Positions 1 through 11,489 of a stretch of 28,563 bases of DNA are shown in pieces. The notes beneath the pieces were generated by a model, which was given only the letters and a program-made list of their open reading frames with translations, ran no database searches and had not been told where the DNA came from. The position numbers and the translations under genes were made by a program. This DNA comes from Lingula anatina (lineage: Eukaryota > Brachiopoda > Lingulata > Lingulida > Lingulidae). The DNA is taken from assembly GCF_001039355.2 (NCBI RefSeq), contig NW_019775474.1, forward strand, positions 314,902 to 343,464. Reading direction: 5' to 3'. The number at the start of each line of letters is the position of its first letter. Position 1 is the first letter of the stretch.

Positions 1-2074
1 GGGAGGGGGGCATACTACTATACTACTATGACATGACAGCCCAGATTGGCGTGCATGCAGGAAAATGGTGAAATGTCTACGCCAGCTTCAAGAAAGGACT
101 GAACTAAAAGTAAATTACAGTAAACCCAAGAGACAGGGGAGAGAAGTGCGGAGTGACACGGGAACGAATTAACTTAAAAAAAAAAAAATATTGACGTTTG
201 TTGGAGCTGAAACCCCTGTTTTTGACTGGTCATCATGGTGGAATAATACCAAGATCTAATAAATCACACTTTCCTTTAAAATAATGCAGAAAAATAATTT
301 GTTATATTTATTCTAAATATGATTGAAATAAAGTGTGAAACCGGATCCCGATGCTTTTTTCTCTAAAGAATAATTCTATTTTTCTAAAACTGCCTAATCA
401 TGTATAATTTTTTCATATGCTACTCCCGACTTATGGGTATTCCGCCTGGAGAATTTTAGTCGTGACGGAAAAAAAAGAAATTAACTTGTAAACGTTTTTA
501 TGTATAGCAATTACTTCAACAGTTTTGGATAAGTTATACTAGAAATTTGTTGATATTTTCCAGAAAATCATTACTTTTGTCATATAAAGGTCTAACGCGC
601 ATGGCTACATGGCTTTAGTGTGCTTTACTTTCACCAGTGTTGCAAAAGTACCCTTTATTCAGAACAGTTCATTCAATTTCATTTTGCCAAGACCCAATGT
701 AAAGAAAAAATATCTGTGCAGTTTCCTCTCATCTTCACCCTCCCTCAAGGGCATTAAAAAAATACCCGCGTGAAAGCTTAAAGGCGATCGCTTAACGACA
801 CGGGCCTGTAATTGCAATGGTATCACTTCAGTCAGCGGAAAAAACAAGTCCGAGACAACAACCAACCGATTCAGATTCAGACAATCGAGTTACACAAGCA
901 GATATGTGCAAGGAATGTTGACTGTTCTTGGTCATGCAACTCGGCGAGAGAAAGATGAATGAACAAACAGATGAAAGACAACCGACTCTACTCCCTACGG
1001 GTGCCTTATCACACGGCGCGCCGTGGGTGAATTTGGACCCTGCTCAAAAAGTTCGTACTCAGATTTTTTTAAAGTACAGTTGGGTTATCTTACCAAAATG
1101 TATTGTTGTATGGTGCCCCCATTTTACCCCCGCCAAGAAAAGAGGTTGTTTCCATCTGCGAATAGGATCGAATTGAATAGGATGCTAATGTATCTCAAAA
1201 GCTCTCAACAAATTTTGAAAAAAATTCAGGACAGGAATGTTATACAGGAAGGAAAGAAAAAAACTATATTCTGCTCTATTTTATGTCCTATTTTTTCCTT
1301 TTACTTTTTCCTATTATCACAAATGTTTTGCCTTGGAAGATGTCTGCATCATAAGAGTGCTATCTATTTAAAATTTTATTTCATTTTTGTCACAACATTG
1401 GATGCAGTGAATATTTATGCGGATGTCGATAATAGTCATCTATACATGCAAATTCCAGCAGGATACGAAAAATAACAGACAGCAACTAAACGCACTACCT
1501 TCAAACTAAAAGTCCAAGTCCTTACGAGTAGCCCAAGGTCACTGCTATGTAAGTAGTGACAAACACCTCATAGAAAACAGGGCGACAATGCAATCCATCA
1601 TATATGTAAGGCAAATGCGTGTGAAATAATCTGTTTTGGTTCAGAGACCAGAGCGAACAGCTGGGTGCTGATGCACTTTGTCAGGAAACCTAGATCTCAC
1701 AGATGAATGGCAAAAAAAGATGGGCCATTATTCTATACAATGGCAATCTAGACCACCATTCTCGTTGTCGTTATCGGGTTACAACACGAGGAGATGAAGG
1801 CAAATACAACAGATAGCTTGTCTTCCATTCATAAAACGATATCATCAACTTGCTAAACGAGAAAAAAAAACAACAACAGCAGATAATTGCTTAAAGGCGT
1901 TTCGCGCTTATCGTCTTGGGAAATATTAGAAGCTGGCCCAGGTTTTTTTTCCATCGGAAAAATGTAAAGTTGAAATACATAATAGAACATTTCAAGTGAT
2001 GCACTGCGCATTTAATTCGAAGACAAATATATAATACTAACGAGATGAATTCGCAAATTTGAGAAGTTTCTCAA

Positions 2075-2093
2075 TTTTTTTTTTTTTTTTTTT
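2075..2093. repeat. Poly(T) run, 19 nt
   Basis: Uninterrupted T run just after a GAGAAGTTTCTC palindrome. It could be the reverse of a retroposed poly(A) tail, but no retroelement body is recognisable beside it. Confidence 0.9.
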
Positions 2094-3337
2094 GATAATG
2101 ATCAGAATTACAAAATCTTTTTATCAAAAAAAAGTTTTTTTTGTTTGTTTGCATTCATTAATTAACACGTAGGTAGCCACTCTGCATGTTTTAATATTCA
2201 AAAAGAAGAAGGAAAAAAATGGATAGAAAACATCCATATATGTACTGCGTATATCAAATAAACCACCCAATTTGCTTTTTCCTTGAGTATTTGTGATAAT
2301 TAAAATATTCCTGTTTTCGCTATAATTAATCTACTTCATTGGCTTTATGTTTACACATCTCCATAGCTTCTTTGAGATAAAACTGCACGTCGAGCACACG
2401 CACTACACAGGTAAATGACAAATCTTTTGCTTATCACATATAACCTCGTCGACGTCATCGCATTTTTGTCATGTAACAAATCCTTGCGTGTTTTTCGTTG
2501 ACATTTCCTGACAGAGAGAAAACATGTTCTCTTCCGTGTGTCTATTTTCACGAACGAATTCCGCGTAAATAAGCGGCAGGGAATTAGGATATTAGTCGTT
2601 ATTTCGATAGTTATAACTGCGATGTTGTTAACCTCAATTCTGTACAAGATCATGTCTAGTTTTAATAACTCAATCTGTATGTGAAACAGTTGATTGAAAT
2701 AATAAAATGCCTTTTTGCATGAAATATTTTCAAAGAAAACCAAAAGATTTTTCCCCAAGTAAACAAGGTAAAACAGGGTACAAATAGTATGGACAAGCAG
2801 CGCTCATTCGAGACCCCAGTTACCATAAAAAATGACAGGTATTTCAACCACAAGAAACGAGAAGCGTTAGAGCTACGCGAGTCTTCAAAATTTTATAGCT
2901 CATTATTTTTCAAGGTATGCTGTTCGACCACAAACCTGCCCACTCATTGAATCCATGTACGTTTACCACGCTTCTCTCTAACGCCTATCATTATAACCAT
3001 GTTCCCATAACTTCACTGTTAACCGCATCTGATATTTCAATTTCAATTAAAAACAAATTAATGCGTGCGGTACATTAAAGCCTTCATTTACATTTTCATT
3101 TGAAAACATGGTCTGCAAAATATCCTGTTTGTGACGCCCACTGTTGTCTTAAACTCTCAAGGAAGACGCTCAGAGTAGGTGAATGTGTGTAGTGCTGTCA
3201 AAGTTGTATGGAAGAGGGGTGGGGAGGGCAGAGGGAGGAGGGACCGAAGAGACCGAGCTATAGGTCGCGCTTTATTTCCTGGTTTAAGATTCAAACGCAC
3301 CCCCTAATAGTACTCTCGTGCATGCAAGGAGACCACG

Positions 3338-3341
<4 letters not shown>

Positions 3342-3371
<30 letters not shown>
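3342..3371. repeat. (CA)15 microsatellite
   Basis: Perfect CA dinucleotide tract, preceded by GCACG-type imperfect units. Confidence 0.95.
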
Positions 3372-3372
<1 letters not shown>

Positions 3373-4894
3373 CCCTGAATAATCGGGGTTTTAGCCTGGC
3401 TAAAGAAACTTCCGAGGTAAGACCACTTTCACGAAAATTTTAACAAAACCGAAATAGTGTTTGAGATGGTCGGTGTTCGGTTGAACCCTACCCCAGTGTA
3501 TCCCCAAAGTTAAATCGAGGTCTTTAAAATCATTTTAACCACTGTCTATGGTTTGATGTCTAACATGGCCGTATTGTTATCCTGGGGAAATCGCCCATGA
3601 CTGCAGACATGAGCACAATTTTTAACCCACTAAAAGATACTACAGACCTCATTCTTATCAGTAGATGGAGGGTCGATAAAGTAACCACATGTACATAATC
3701 TATGGAGCACCACCTAGAAGCTCTATTGCCATGACTGACTATTTCTGCTAGGCAGTCCAATAACTGTTTTATTCTCTTTATCTTTCAAATGGCAAGGCAC
3801 GCGGGTAATATGACGCGGACTATGATAATGTAGCACATCCAGTAATTAAGACACAGAGCGTAATGCTCCGTTTCCGTACAGCATTTCTACGTCACACATC
3901 AGCGACGGCAGTGCGTGTGCAGATGCCCGTGCACCTTGTTCGCATCGCGCCACGTGTTAAATTCGTTTCCCCATTCCCCATTCTCTGGGACTTGTCCGTT
4001 TAACGTTCACTGCTCGGCTTATCAGTTATCTCCTTCTTATCAATCGTGTTCAGTTCTATAGATAGATTCTCCAAACTATTTCCCCGTTTGTCACACGTAG
4101 CAAATTGCGAGACTTGGATATATCTTTTCATCTCAGCTTGTTACATAGTCCGATTGGCAGAACACGGCAAAAAGGGCGCCGATGTCTTGGAAGTGTAATA
4201 AAACGTAGGAATTAAGCTAACCACAAAACTAGCATATCAAGTATGATGTTTTCTTATTAATCTTTAATTTAAATATAATATTGGTCTTTCTGGTACATGT
4301 ATATCGTGTTATGTGGATAGATATAATAAAGTAGACCACAAAAGGAGACTAACAAGCCGAGGTACATGTATACATAACGAAGATGAAATATACCTATAAC
4401 ATATTTTTTGTTATTTTCCAAAATGTCATTCTGTTTGGGGTACCGTCTGTATGTTTTTGAAATATTTTGACCGAAATTGATATGCACTTTCACATTTGGT
4501 TTGTGTATTTTTCTGTTTCAAGGACATTGAATGTTGACAGATATTGGATTCATTGGGGGAAACTTAGCGTGCAGAGTCATTTTTATCGATAGGTTTTAGA
4601 TTTAAAATATGTTGAATAGAAATACATTTTGTCATTTTTCAAAAGGGTCTTTCTATAATGCAGAATGGAAAAGACAGCTGCAAAAAAGCTGACAAGCAAA
4701 ATTGTTTTATTTCATACACCTGATCTGTAACTACCGTGTGATCACAGAAGGAAAGCGCACGATTTTAAAATAGGTCTAAATTTAACCCCGCAGTAGGCCC
4801 ACTTTCATGTATAACGCCTGTGTCCTGTTCTTCGGTCTAATCTAGTCTTGTCTGAACTGTCCTTGGATAAAGATATTTTCATTGTTTATTCGTT

Positions 4895-4916
4895 GTCTCT
4901 CTCTCCCTCTCTCTCT

Positions 4917-4952
<36 letters not shown>
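4895..4952. repeat. Compound (CT)n-(CA)16 microsatellite
   Basis: An interrupted CT tract (4895-4917) followed by a perfect CA tract (4921-4952). The open frame across it is a product of the repeat. Confidence 0.95.
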
Positions 4953-4957
<5 letters not shown>

Positions 4958-5387
4958 CTTTGCCGCTGACAGACATGATAATGTGTGCTGTGGGCATATT
5001 AAGGGATGTTTAAACTGTACATGTTTTTGCAAGAGTGAAAATATGTACAGTACACGTGGACTTATCATGGCTTATATAACCTACAATTTTCATGTGCCTT
5101 TTACAAGCGTGCTTAGAACCTTACACCTTAGACTAAAGTTAATGAGGTTTTGTTGCGTGGTCTCAGATAATTGAAAAAGCATTAGTACTCTAGTACGTAG
5201 GACTGTAATTTGAGGTAAATGTCATAAGCTTTCCATTACAGACTGGTTACAAAACCAGAAATCATGGTAGTCATGACAAGTATGCACGCGCACACATGCA
5301 CGTTGGCTCTCACACAGTCACATGTGCAAATACCTCGTTTAACGCGTGCACAGATTAAATACAAAGATACACGTGCATTGTGCGCGC

Positions 5388-5406
5388 AGAGAGAGAGAGA
5401 GAGAGA
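5388..5406. repeat. (AG)n microsatellite
   Basis: Short perfect AG tract following a GTGCGCGC stretch. Confidence 0.9.
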
Positions 5407-5603
5407 TGGGCTGTAGCATGCCATTGAATGCTGTTGTTTTTTTTCGTTGATTTCGATGTTTTTTATTACATTTATTCTCGTAAAGATTATTAGCTCAGAA
5501 ATGGTCTTGCCTTCATCTATCTTAAAATACCAGATTTAAAGTTTTTTAGAGATGTTAATTAATGCCGTTAATAAATTTATGCTAACATTGACTTTTGATG
5601 AGC

Positions 5604-5645
5604 AAGAGAAAGAGAAAGAGAGAGAGAAAGAAAGAGAGAGAGAAG
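5604..5645. repeat. (GA)/(GAAA)-rich purine tract
   Basis: About 42 bp of interrupted GA and GAAA units. Confidence 0.9.
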
Positions 5646-6667
5646 ACAACTTCTCCGATATCGCGGCTAATGAATAGGAATGTTTAGCCCCTCAAACTTG
5701 CAGGGATCACCGCAGACGGTTTATAGGTCAATAGGACGGTTAGACTCGCTAAATTATGCGTGTCCTTTGTTTTAACACCTGTGTACCTTAACCCCAACCG
5801 GTCTTTACGAACCTTGTCCGCGAGCCGGGACGAGTGCAGGTATTCACCGCTCACGGCAGCGATGCTGGGACGTTTGATGGGCTAGTCAGCAAACAAAGAC
5901 CTCAACCGCACAGCGGAACGTGTTTATTATTCCTCCTATTGTCATTACTCGACTAAACACAATAGAAATGAAATGTTATGAGACCGAATAAATTTGTATG
6001 GCAGGTATCTGTTGCATACAGACCGTGGCCTGGCTTTGACGGTGTTGTTGGGTTAGAAAAACAGTACGCAGGCAAGACCCATGTTGATAGTCAAGGGTGA
6101 GGATCTTGCGGTTGCTTAGAATAAATATTATTTTGCTATGTGTGAGTATGTGTGTGGTGGCAGTGATCTGTAACAGTGCCCACATATTTTTCGCGATGAT
6201 AAATGTATAAGGACCTTTGATAATAAAAAGTGCACTTGCGTGTCCTACCTTTCGGATAGTTTTTTGTTTGCAAGAAATAGAAAAAGAAAAAGAACAACAG
6301 ATAAGAGGGGGGAGTGTGTGTATACTAGTATGTGAAGGGGGGGGGGCTACAGAAACGCAGCAGAAGGAACAAACGCTCATAGAAATGTGCCTTTATTAGT
6401 AAATTGCACCTCGTTGTTTAACGCCAAAACGTTTGAAGTACAAATATCTTAATACCTCTTGTGGTGTGCACACAGAAGGTTCTGGTGTAGAACTTTGCAT
6501 TTAAACAGTTACTTTCTACACGAATGATCTCTTGTTCTTGGAAGATACGTGAGATGCATATCAATACAAAAGAAAGAAAGTTTGAAGTCAACCGTTTAAG
6601 GGTGATAGATTTTAAGGTTATCACCGGTTTCAGAACATTACCATATCAATACGCTTCTGTCCACTTC

Positions 6668-6692
6668 TTTCCCTCTCCCCCCTCTCTCTCTC

Positions 6693-6733
<41 letters not shown>
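6668..6733. repeat. (CT)n polypyrimidine microsatellite
   Basis: Imperfect C-rich start followed by a perfect CT run of more than 30 bp. Confidence 0.95.
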
Positions 6734-7426
6734 CACGGAATAGCTTCACAGACTCTCTATCATCAACCAAAAATCAATTTCACATGGAATTATGTCGCGA
6801 ACCAAGGACACGTGCACTGGGATGAGTAATCCCATTCCCCCCAACTGCTCTTAATAGTTAAAATATTTCACCATATAACGCATTTGAACCGCCGCAGAGC
6901 AAACTGCGTATTTAATTTGCAAACTAACGTTACCAAACGTTTTAGCTACTATAGGATGTCAGTTTTTCCTATTATCCCCCACATTCCCCGGTGTTCCGTG
7001 TTTGCACTGGCTCTGGGCGAGGCGTCAAACACCCGCCCCGTGTTCGTCTTGCGAGACAGAACAAACTCCGGTGGGGGTCTGAACCGGCACTGAACACCTT
7101 ATCGATTGTCTCTGGGTTTGATAACATTCAAAGTGGATATCAGTGCTAGGATATCTGGGAGAGTGGGAGAAAGAGCCCCGAGCTGTGATAATCGAACCAG
7201 ATGATGGACAGGCTGCCAAAAATGGCCGGGCAACGGCCAAAGCCTGGCAATCCCTAACATTGCATCTTAAGTAAGTAAATAAATGTTAACAAGATCAGTT
7301 GAAGTTGGTTATATTACTCAGCACGTTCAATTATACTTCAACCGTTTTTTCTTTTCTTTTTTTTTTTTGATAATGAGAATAAACTCAATTTTGGTGACCT
7401 TTTTCGTTTTTTATTTTCAATTGCAG

Positions 7427-7518
7427 GTGCACTATTTTTCAAAAGGGGCAATTTATTTATCTCAATCACCTGAGAATGTACCAATGAATTTGCCAGGGCG
7501 CCTCCGTGGTATCATGAA
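7427..7518 (+). other. Orphan exon-like block, no recognised product
   Basis: A pyrimidine-rich run ending TTGCAG at 7426 and a GTGAGT at 7519 bound 92 nt that are open in one frame (begins VHYFSKGAIY, ends GRLRGIM). I recognise no family. The donor is part of a short palindrome (7519-7536), so a donor-like site appears on both strands. No partner exon was found within the window. Confidence 0.2.
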
Positions 7519-9736
7519 GTGAGTGTGATCACTCACCTGTGAAGTGGTAACAAGGTCTAACAAGTACGGCTATTATTGAGAGGGGGTTAGCACCGAAAAC
7601 CAGATCTCTTCTTTTTTCATAAACTATTTAAAGAATCACTCGAAGTACACGTGTTTGGTAGCTCACAATCCCCTGTTCTGTTCGCAACTGCTAGAAAACA
7701 ATAACCTTATTACTCCGACGTAATTCCAAAAGGATGAAACCGGGGCACTTATAGAGGGAATCATAGGAAAAAACGAGGAGTACGCTCAATGCACTTTCGT
7801 ATGACTAGAAACTCGCACTTGTTTGTTAGACATTTAGCTCATTATTTACAGCTCTGACAGAATCATATTTTAAAAGAAAGCACAATAATAATTGTTTACC
7901 ACATAAGTACATGCACACTCCTGTAAGTGAGACAAGTAAATCTGCGTGTTAGGAATACTTATAATGACATAAATAAGAAAATGATAGTTTGTTCCAAAAA
8001 TGCTCGAGAAAATGATTAGGGTGGCTTTTAGAGTTGACAGAAACTGCCATGAACAGGTATGGTGTTCGCCAAAAGGGGATGTTTTATAGGTGGAACAACA
8101 CATTCGGAAGGTGGACAAGATGTTCTATGGTTTCTTAGCGTGCACGTTGTCACCCTGGAGGGCTGGAAGTGCGTGAAGGTCTTAAAAAGTTCACAAAAGT
8201 TATGCCGAAATGCCCCTGACCGAAGGTTTGACACAGAAACGGGACGTACGCCTGAGGAGTCGGTATTGAGTACTTTAAATCCCATGGCGTTGATCGGTAT
8301 CAATATATACCCGTTCATAAGAATCACAGTTATAACAGAGACTGTCCTCTATAGCAGCGTGCCCAGCCTGGTTTGAAGAGTTGTAAAGATGACTGCTGTC
8401 TATTGAAGTGTAGGCCACCCCACCTTGAAAATCTGAGCAATACCAGTGATTGTCCACTAAATTAATGTCCCACCCAAATAAGGAGCACACTTATGTTTAT
8501 ATCCGTGAACACCCTGAATAGACCACTGTATCGATAAACCATTAAAAGCCACGGTTATAACACGATCCACTTTTGAAATTCAGTGATTTACATGTTACAT
8601 ATTTGGTTCAATGAAGTTTTTTTTTTTACCTTTTGGAAATTAAGTTGTTTCAGAGATGAAATATCGCGCACATGTTAACATACATTTCACTCGTTTGATA
8701 TTGAAAATGTGTTATTTACAGGTGCGTTTTTACCTAATTTTTACGGTTAATGATACCCTCTATAAGGGCTCACTGGTGGTTTTAGAACAGTTTACTGCCA
8801 ACTTATGCCTTATGTATGAAATTGTTGATAAAAAAAAAAACAAAAGTGTTGTTATCGTGCATATCAAGAAATAAAGTTTATACGAGTCTGAAAAGGAGAA
8901 AAGATAGTAGTCATGTCAACGTGAACCATGTCGTGAACAGAATTTGAGACGTTTATAGATAAAAGTCCAGGCCTCAAACTGCCATGCATTGATGTTTGTT
9001 TGGTTATTCAATATAAATAAGCAACTGTGAAGAGTCTTTTTTGTCTTTAACCTACGCATTTTCTCTTTAAAAATGCTAAAAAAGCCTATATTTGTGTTAA
9101 AAACAAGTAACTTATTTATATAAACACCTGTATTTGTTGAAAGAAGAAAATGTAATGAATGCACATTCTTTTCTACTAACCAGAATTCCATGTTAATTTT
9201 CTGGATTTTGACAAAGTGATGGGCAGTGAGATAGCGAAAAATTTCTTTTTCAATGTACATGTTCGCCAAAAAATATTCTTGCAGCTCTAGCTTGACAACC
9301 CTTTAAATCTCACAAATTGAGGTCAGTTATTCCCAGGGATTATCGCGTTTTAATCTGCGTCCTAGGAAAGCGAGCAGCTTACACAATTATTTCCAAGGTT
9401 TGACAATAAAGTGGTATCGATTTCGTGTCAAGTGCTCAAGACCTCGCTATCAAACCTAGATCTGAAACCGGATAGACACAATCTACGGCGTTTAAGTACT
9501 ACAAATATGCTATTTTCACCCCGAAATAAGACGAAAGACAAAACGAAACAAAACGCAAATACTTGGTTCTTAGAAAAACAAAAGTGCCCTTTAATAATAT
9601 GCTGATAATCACCAAGATTATTATAGGAATTAATGGCATGTCAAGGATAGAGGGAAAACCGAGTTTCCAGTCCTTCTGTATCTAGGTAATGTTGTTCTGG
9701 ATAACATATTTAGATGCGTTGTGTTAATCATACCTT

Positions 9737-9769
9737 CAAACAAACAAACAAACAAACAACAACAACAAA
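9737..9769. repeat. (CAAA)n then (CAA)n microsatellite
   Basis: Tetranucleotide units pass directly into trinucleotide units. Confidence 0.95.
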
Positions 9770-9849
9770 TAGACACTCTCAGAAGCCCTCAATTAAATCG
9801 TTCTTTTTACAGTAGTGCGCATAAGATTGACATCTCAAGGCTGATCTAA

Positions 9850-9853
<4 letters not shown>

Positions 9854-9882
<29 letters not shown>
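9854..9882. repeat. (AG)n microsatellite
   Basis: Perfect AG run of about 29 bp, 32 bp before the 16-bp palindrome at 9914. Confidence 0.95.
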
Positions 9883-9913
9883 CGCAAAGAAAAAAGAATC
9901 GAAACCTTTTTAG

Positions 9914-9929
9914 ACAGATCTAGATCTGT
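9914..9929. repeat. 16-bp perfect palindrome ACAGATCTAGATCTGT
   Basis: The sequence equals its own reverse complement, with overlapping AGATCT sites. It could be a dimeric protein binding site or a chance structure. Confidence 0.85.
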
Positions 9930-10869
9930 TCATAACCGCGACCATTCTTTCCTTATTTTATTCTGTTAACCAGTAATGTCCCCAAGATCATTCCGTTCCA
10001 TTCAAACAACCGAAATAATTCAATAAAAATCGAATACAGGAATGTATCTGAAATAGGTGCACTATGCACTATGGTAAATTCATAAACTTCTTTGAAGTAC
10101 TCTAATGCAGTTGATTTAAAAACACCTGCACCCGATTCTTTTTTTTTATTGATTTATTATATTGATTTGTCATATTGATTAATGATAATTTTCAGATAAG
10201 AAAACAAAGTGGTTTGCACTGAAATCATGCAAAACGGGTCATTATACGCTTATCTTTAAGACTGTTCAAAAATATACAGATAAGTGACATCGCGACGTTG
10301 TCCTTTTGTACCTATAAATTGCTCTTTGGTTTGTCTCTTCTTAATAAGTGACAGGGAGCACGCGTCTCTAATGCCGTAACCTCTCAAACTCACCCTGAAT
10401 GGAACCCGTTAGGGATCGATGCACTGTAGATTCCACGGGGATTCCAGACCCCGGGAAGCTGGGATCCGCCCCTGGTTGTCGTGCTTCCATCGATCTCATC
10501 GGTCCCAGGCCAGCTCGTTCTTTCAAGGTTTTTATCGATATCATTCACTTCACATATTAGCGATTGTTTTAATAACCACTTAAGGAAACGAAGGCAATTA
10601 TGCGGGTCAATCAGGGTCTCTCAACCTGAAAAACCGGGGTCCGATTTCGCAACCGCTCACCAAGCTTACAGGGAGGTCGCTTTCCGAGGAGGCGGTTAAG
10701 TTATCATAATATCTGGGACAAGTGCATGTTAGTGGAGGTGTTGAGTTGAACTCATAAACAAACTTTGAATAAAAGAAATAAAAAAGATAAATATACTATT
10801 AAATCACTGCATAGTAAGGTGAAGTTGTTTATGTTGTCCGAGGCCTGCATCCCCATCCCTATAGCTCAC

Positions 10870-11116
10870 CGTAAAGGAGGTTATTTGTGACCTCATTATG
10901 CTACGTCATCAGGTGCTCCGCCCGCAGCGTTGTAACACTTTAAGATGATGTCGGAGCTCACGCGGACGAGAAGCCGGCCGGGCCTTTCAAAAGCAGCAGC
11001 TCTTCGATGCAGCGCTCAGAACTCGCTGAAAGTTCTTAGGGAACGCTGTCGTCTAGAGACGCGCTTCAAAACCTAACTTAATTGTAACAAGTAATAGCGA
11101 ACTAGCATCAAAAAGA
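10870..11116 (+). promoter_or_regulatory. Likely proximal promoter and 5' UTR of the P450
   Basis: This stretch directly upstream of the start codon is visibly richer in GC and CpG than the DNA before it. It contains an imperfect inverted repeat AGGTTA-4 nt-TGACCT (10878-10893) built from nuclear-receptor-type half-sites, a CRE-like TACGTCA (10902-10908), a GC box CCGCCC (10918-10923) and CACGCGGAC (10959-10967). I see no convincing TATA box. The transcription start cannot be placed from sequence alone. Upstream out-of-frame ATGs occur around 10944-10950 and 11007. The functional reading of each site is inference; only the sequence matches are seen. Confidence 0.45.
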
Positions 11117-11489
11117 ATGGCTACGTTGTTGCTGTCCATGTATAAGGTCCTCATCGACGGAGTGAGCGTCCAGAGCTTGATCCACGCAGTGCTGCTGACG
11201 CTTGCTGTCATCGAGTCTTGGTTCCTCATTCGCAGGGTGTCGCGTCTGCCTCCGGGGCCCCGCGGTCTCCCCATCGTGGGGAGTCTCCCTTGGCTTGCCA
11301 AGGACTCCCACCTCGTGCTGATGAACTGGGCAAAGAAATATGGGAACATCTTCACCGTGAACTTCGGATCGCGCAAAGTGATCGTGCTCAACGAGCTGGA
11401 GACTATCAAAGAAGCGTTTTTGAAGAAGAGTGCCCAGTTTGCCGGACGCCCCGATCTGCCCAGTTTGAAGGCGCTGTTAAAGCGAAAGG
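11117..11489 (+). CDS. P450 coding exon 1: membrane anchor and N-terminal domain
   Basis: This exon encodes residues 1-124 plus the first base of the Gly125 codon. It carries the membrane anchor, the basic stop-transfer residues (R39, R40), the proline-rich hinge, and the helix A to beta-1 region including W71-A-x-K-Y-G, typical of P450s. The donor reads AAAGG|GTGAGT with GT at 11490-11491, giving a phase 1 junction. If it is not spliced, the frame reads on past the donor and then stops, which agrees with a true exon end here. The exon is clearly more GC-rich than the intron that follows. Confidence 0.93.

Larger units (their letters stand above)
1..7426. other. Intergenic DNA, no gene supported
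   Basis: AT-rich DNA with the microsatellites listed separately and homopolymer runs (A13 at 176-188, T-rich 7345-7368). All open frames are short, lack recognised motifs and look like chance. A GC-richer patch at about 3,780-3,960 contains ACGCGGAC (3813-3820) and a CACGTG E-box (3951-3956). Confidence 0.6.
7519..10869. other. Intergenic DNA upstream of the P450, no gene supported
   Basis: AT-rich DNA holding the CAAA and AG microsatellites and the 16-bp palindrome. The overlapping open frames at 8028-8376 on both strands show no family resemblance. Confidence 0.6.

Noticed and set aside
4848-5174. 108-residue open frame with a Ser-Leu/Thr-His stretch
   Set aside because: The low-complexity stretch is the compound CT/CA microsatellite; the rest lacks recognisable features.
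7519-7536. Consensus splice donors on both strands
   Set aside because: The palindrome GTGAGTG-TGAT-CACTCAC makes a donor on each strand; the minus-strand one has no credible exon.
8028-8376. Overlapping open frames of about 100 residues on both strands
   Set aside because: Neither resembles a known family. Overlap on both strands with similar length is typical of a slightly GC-richer non-coding patch.
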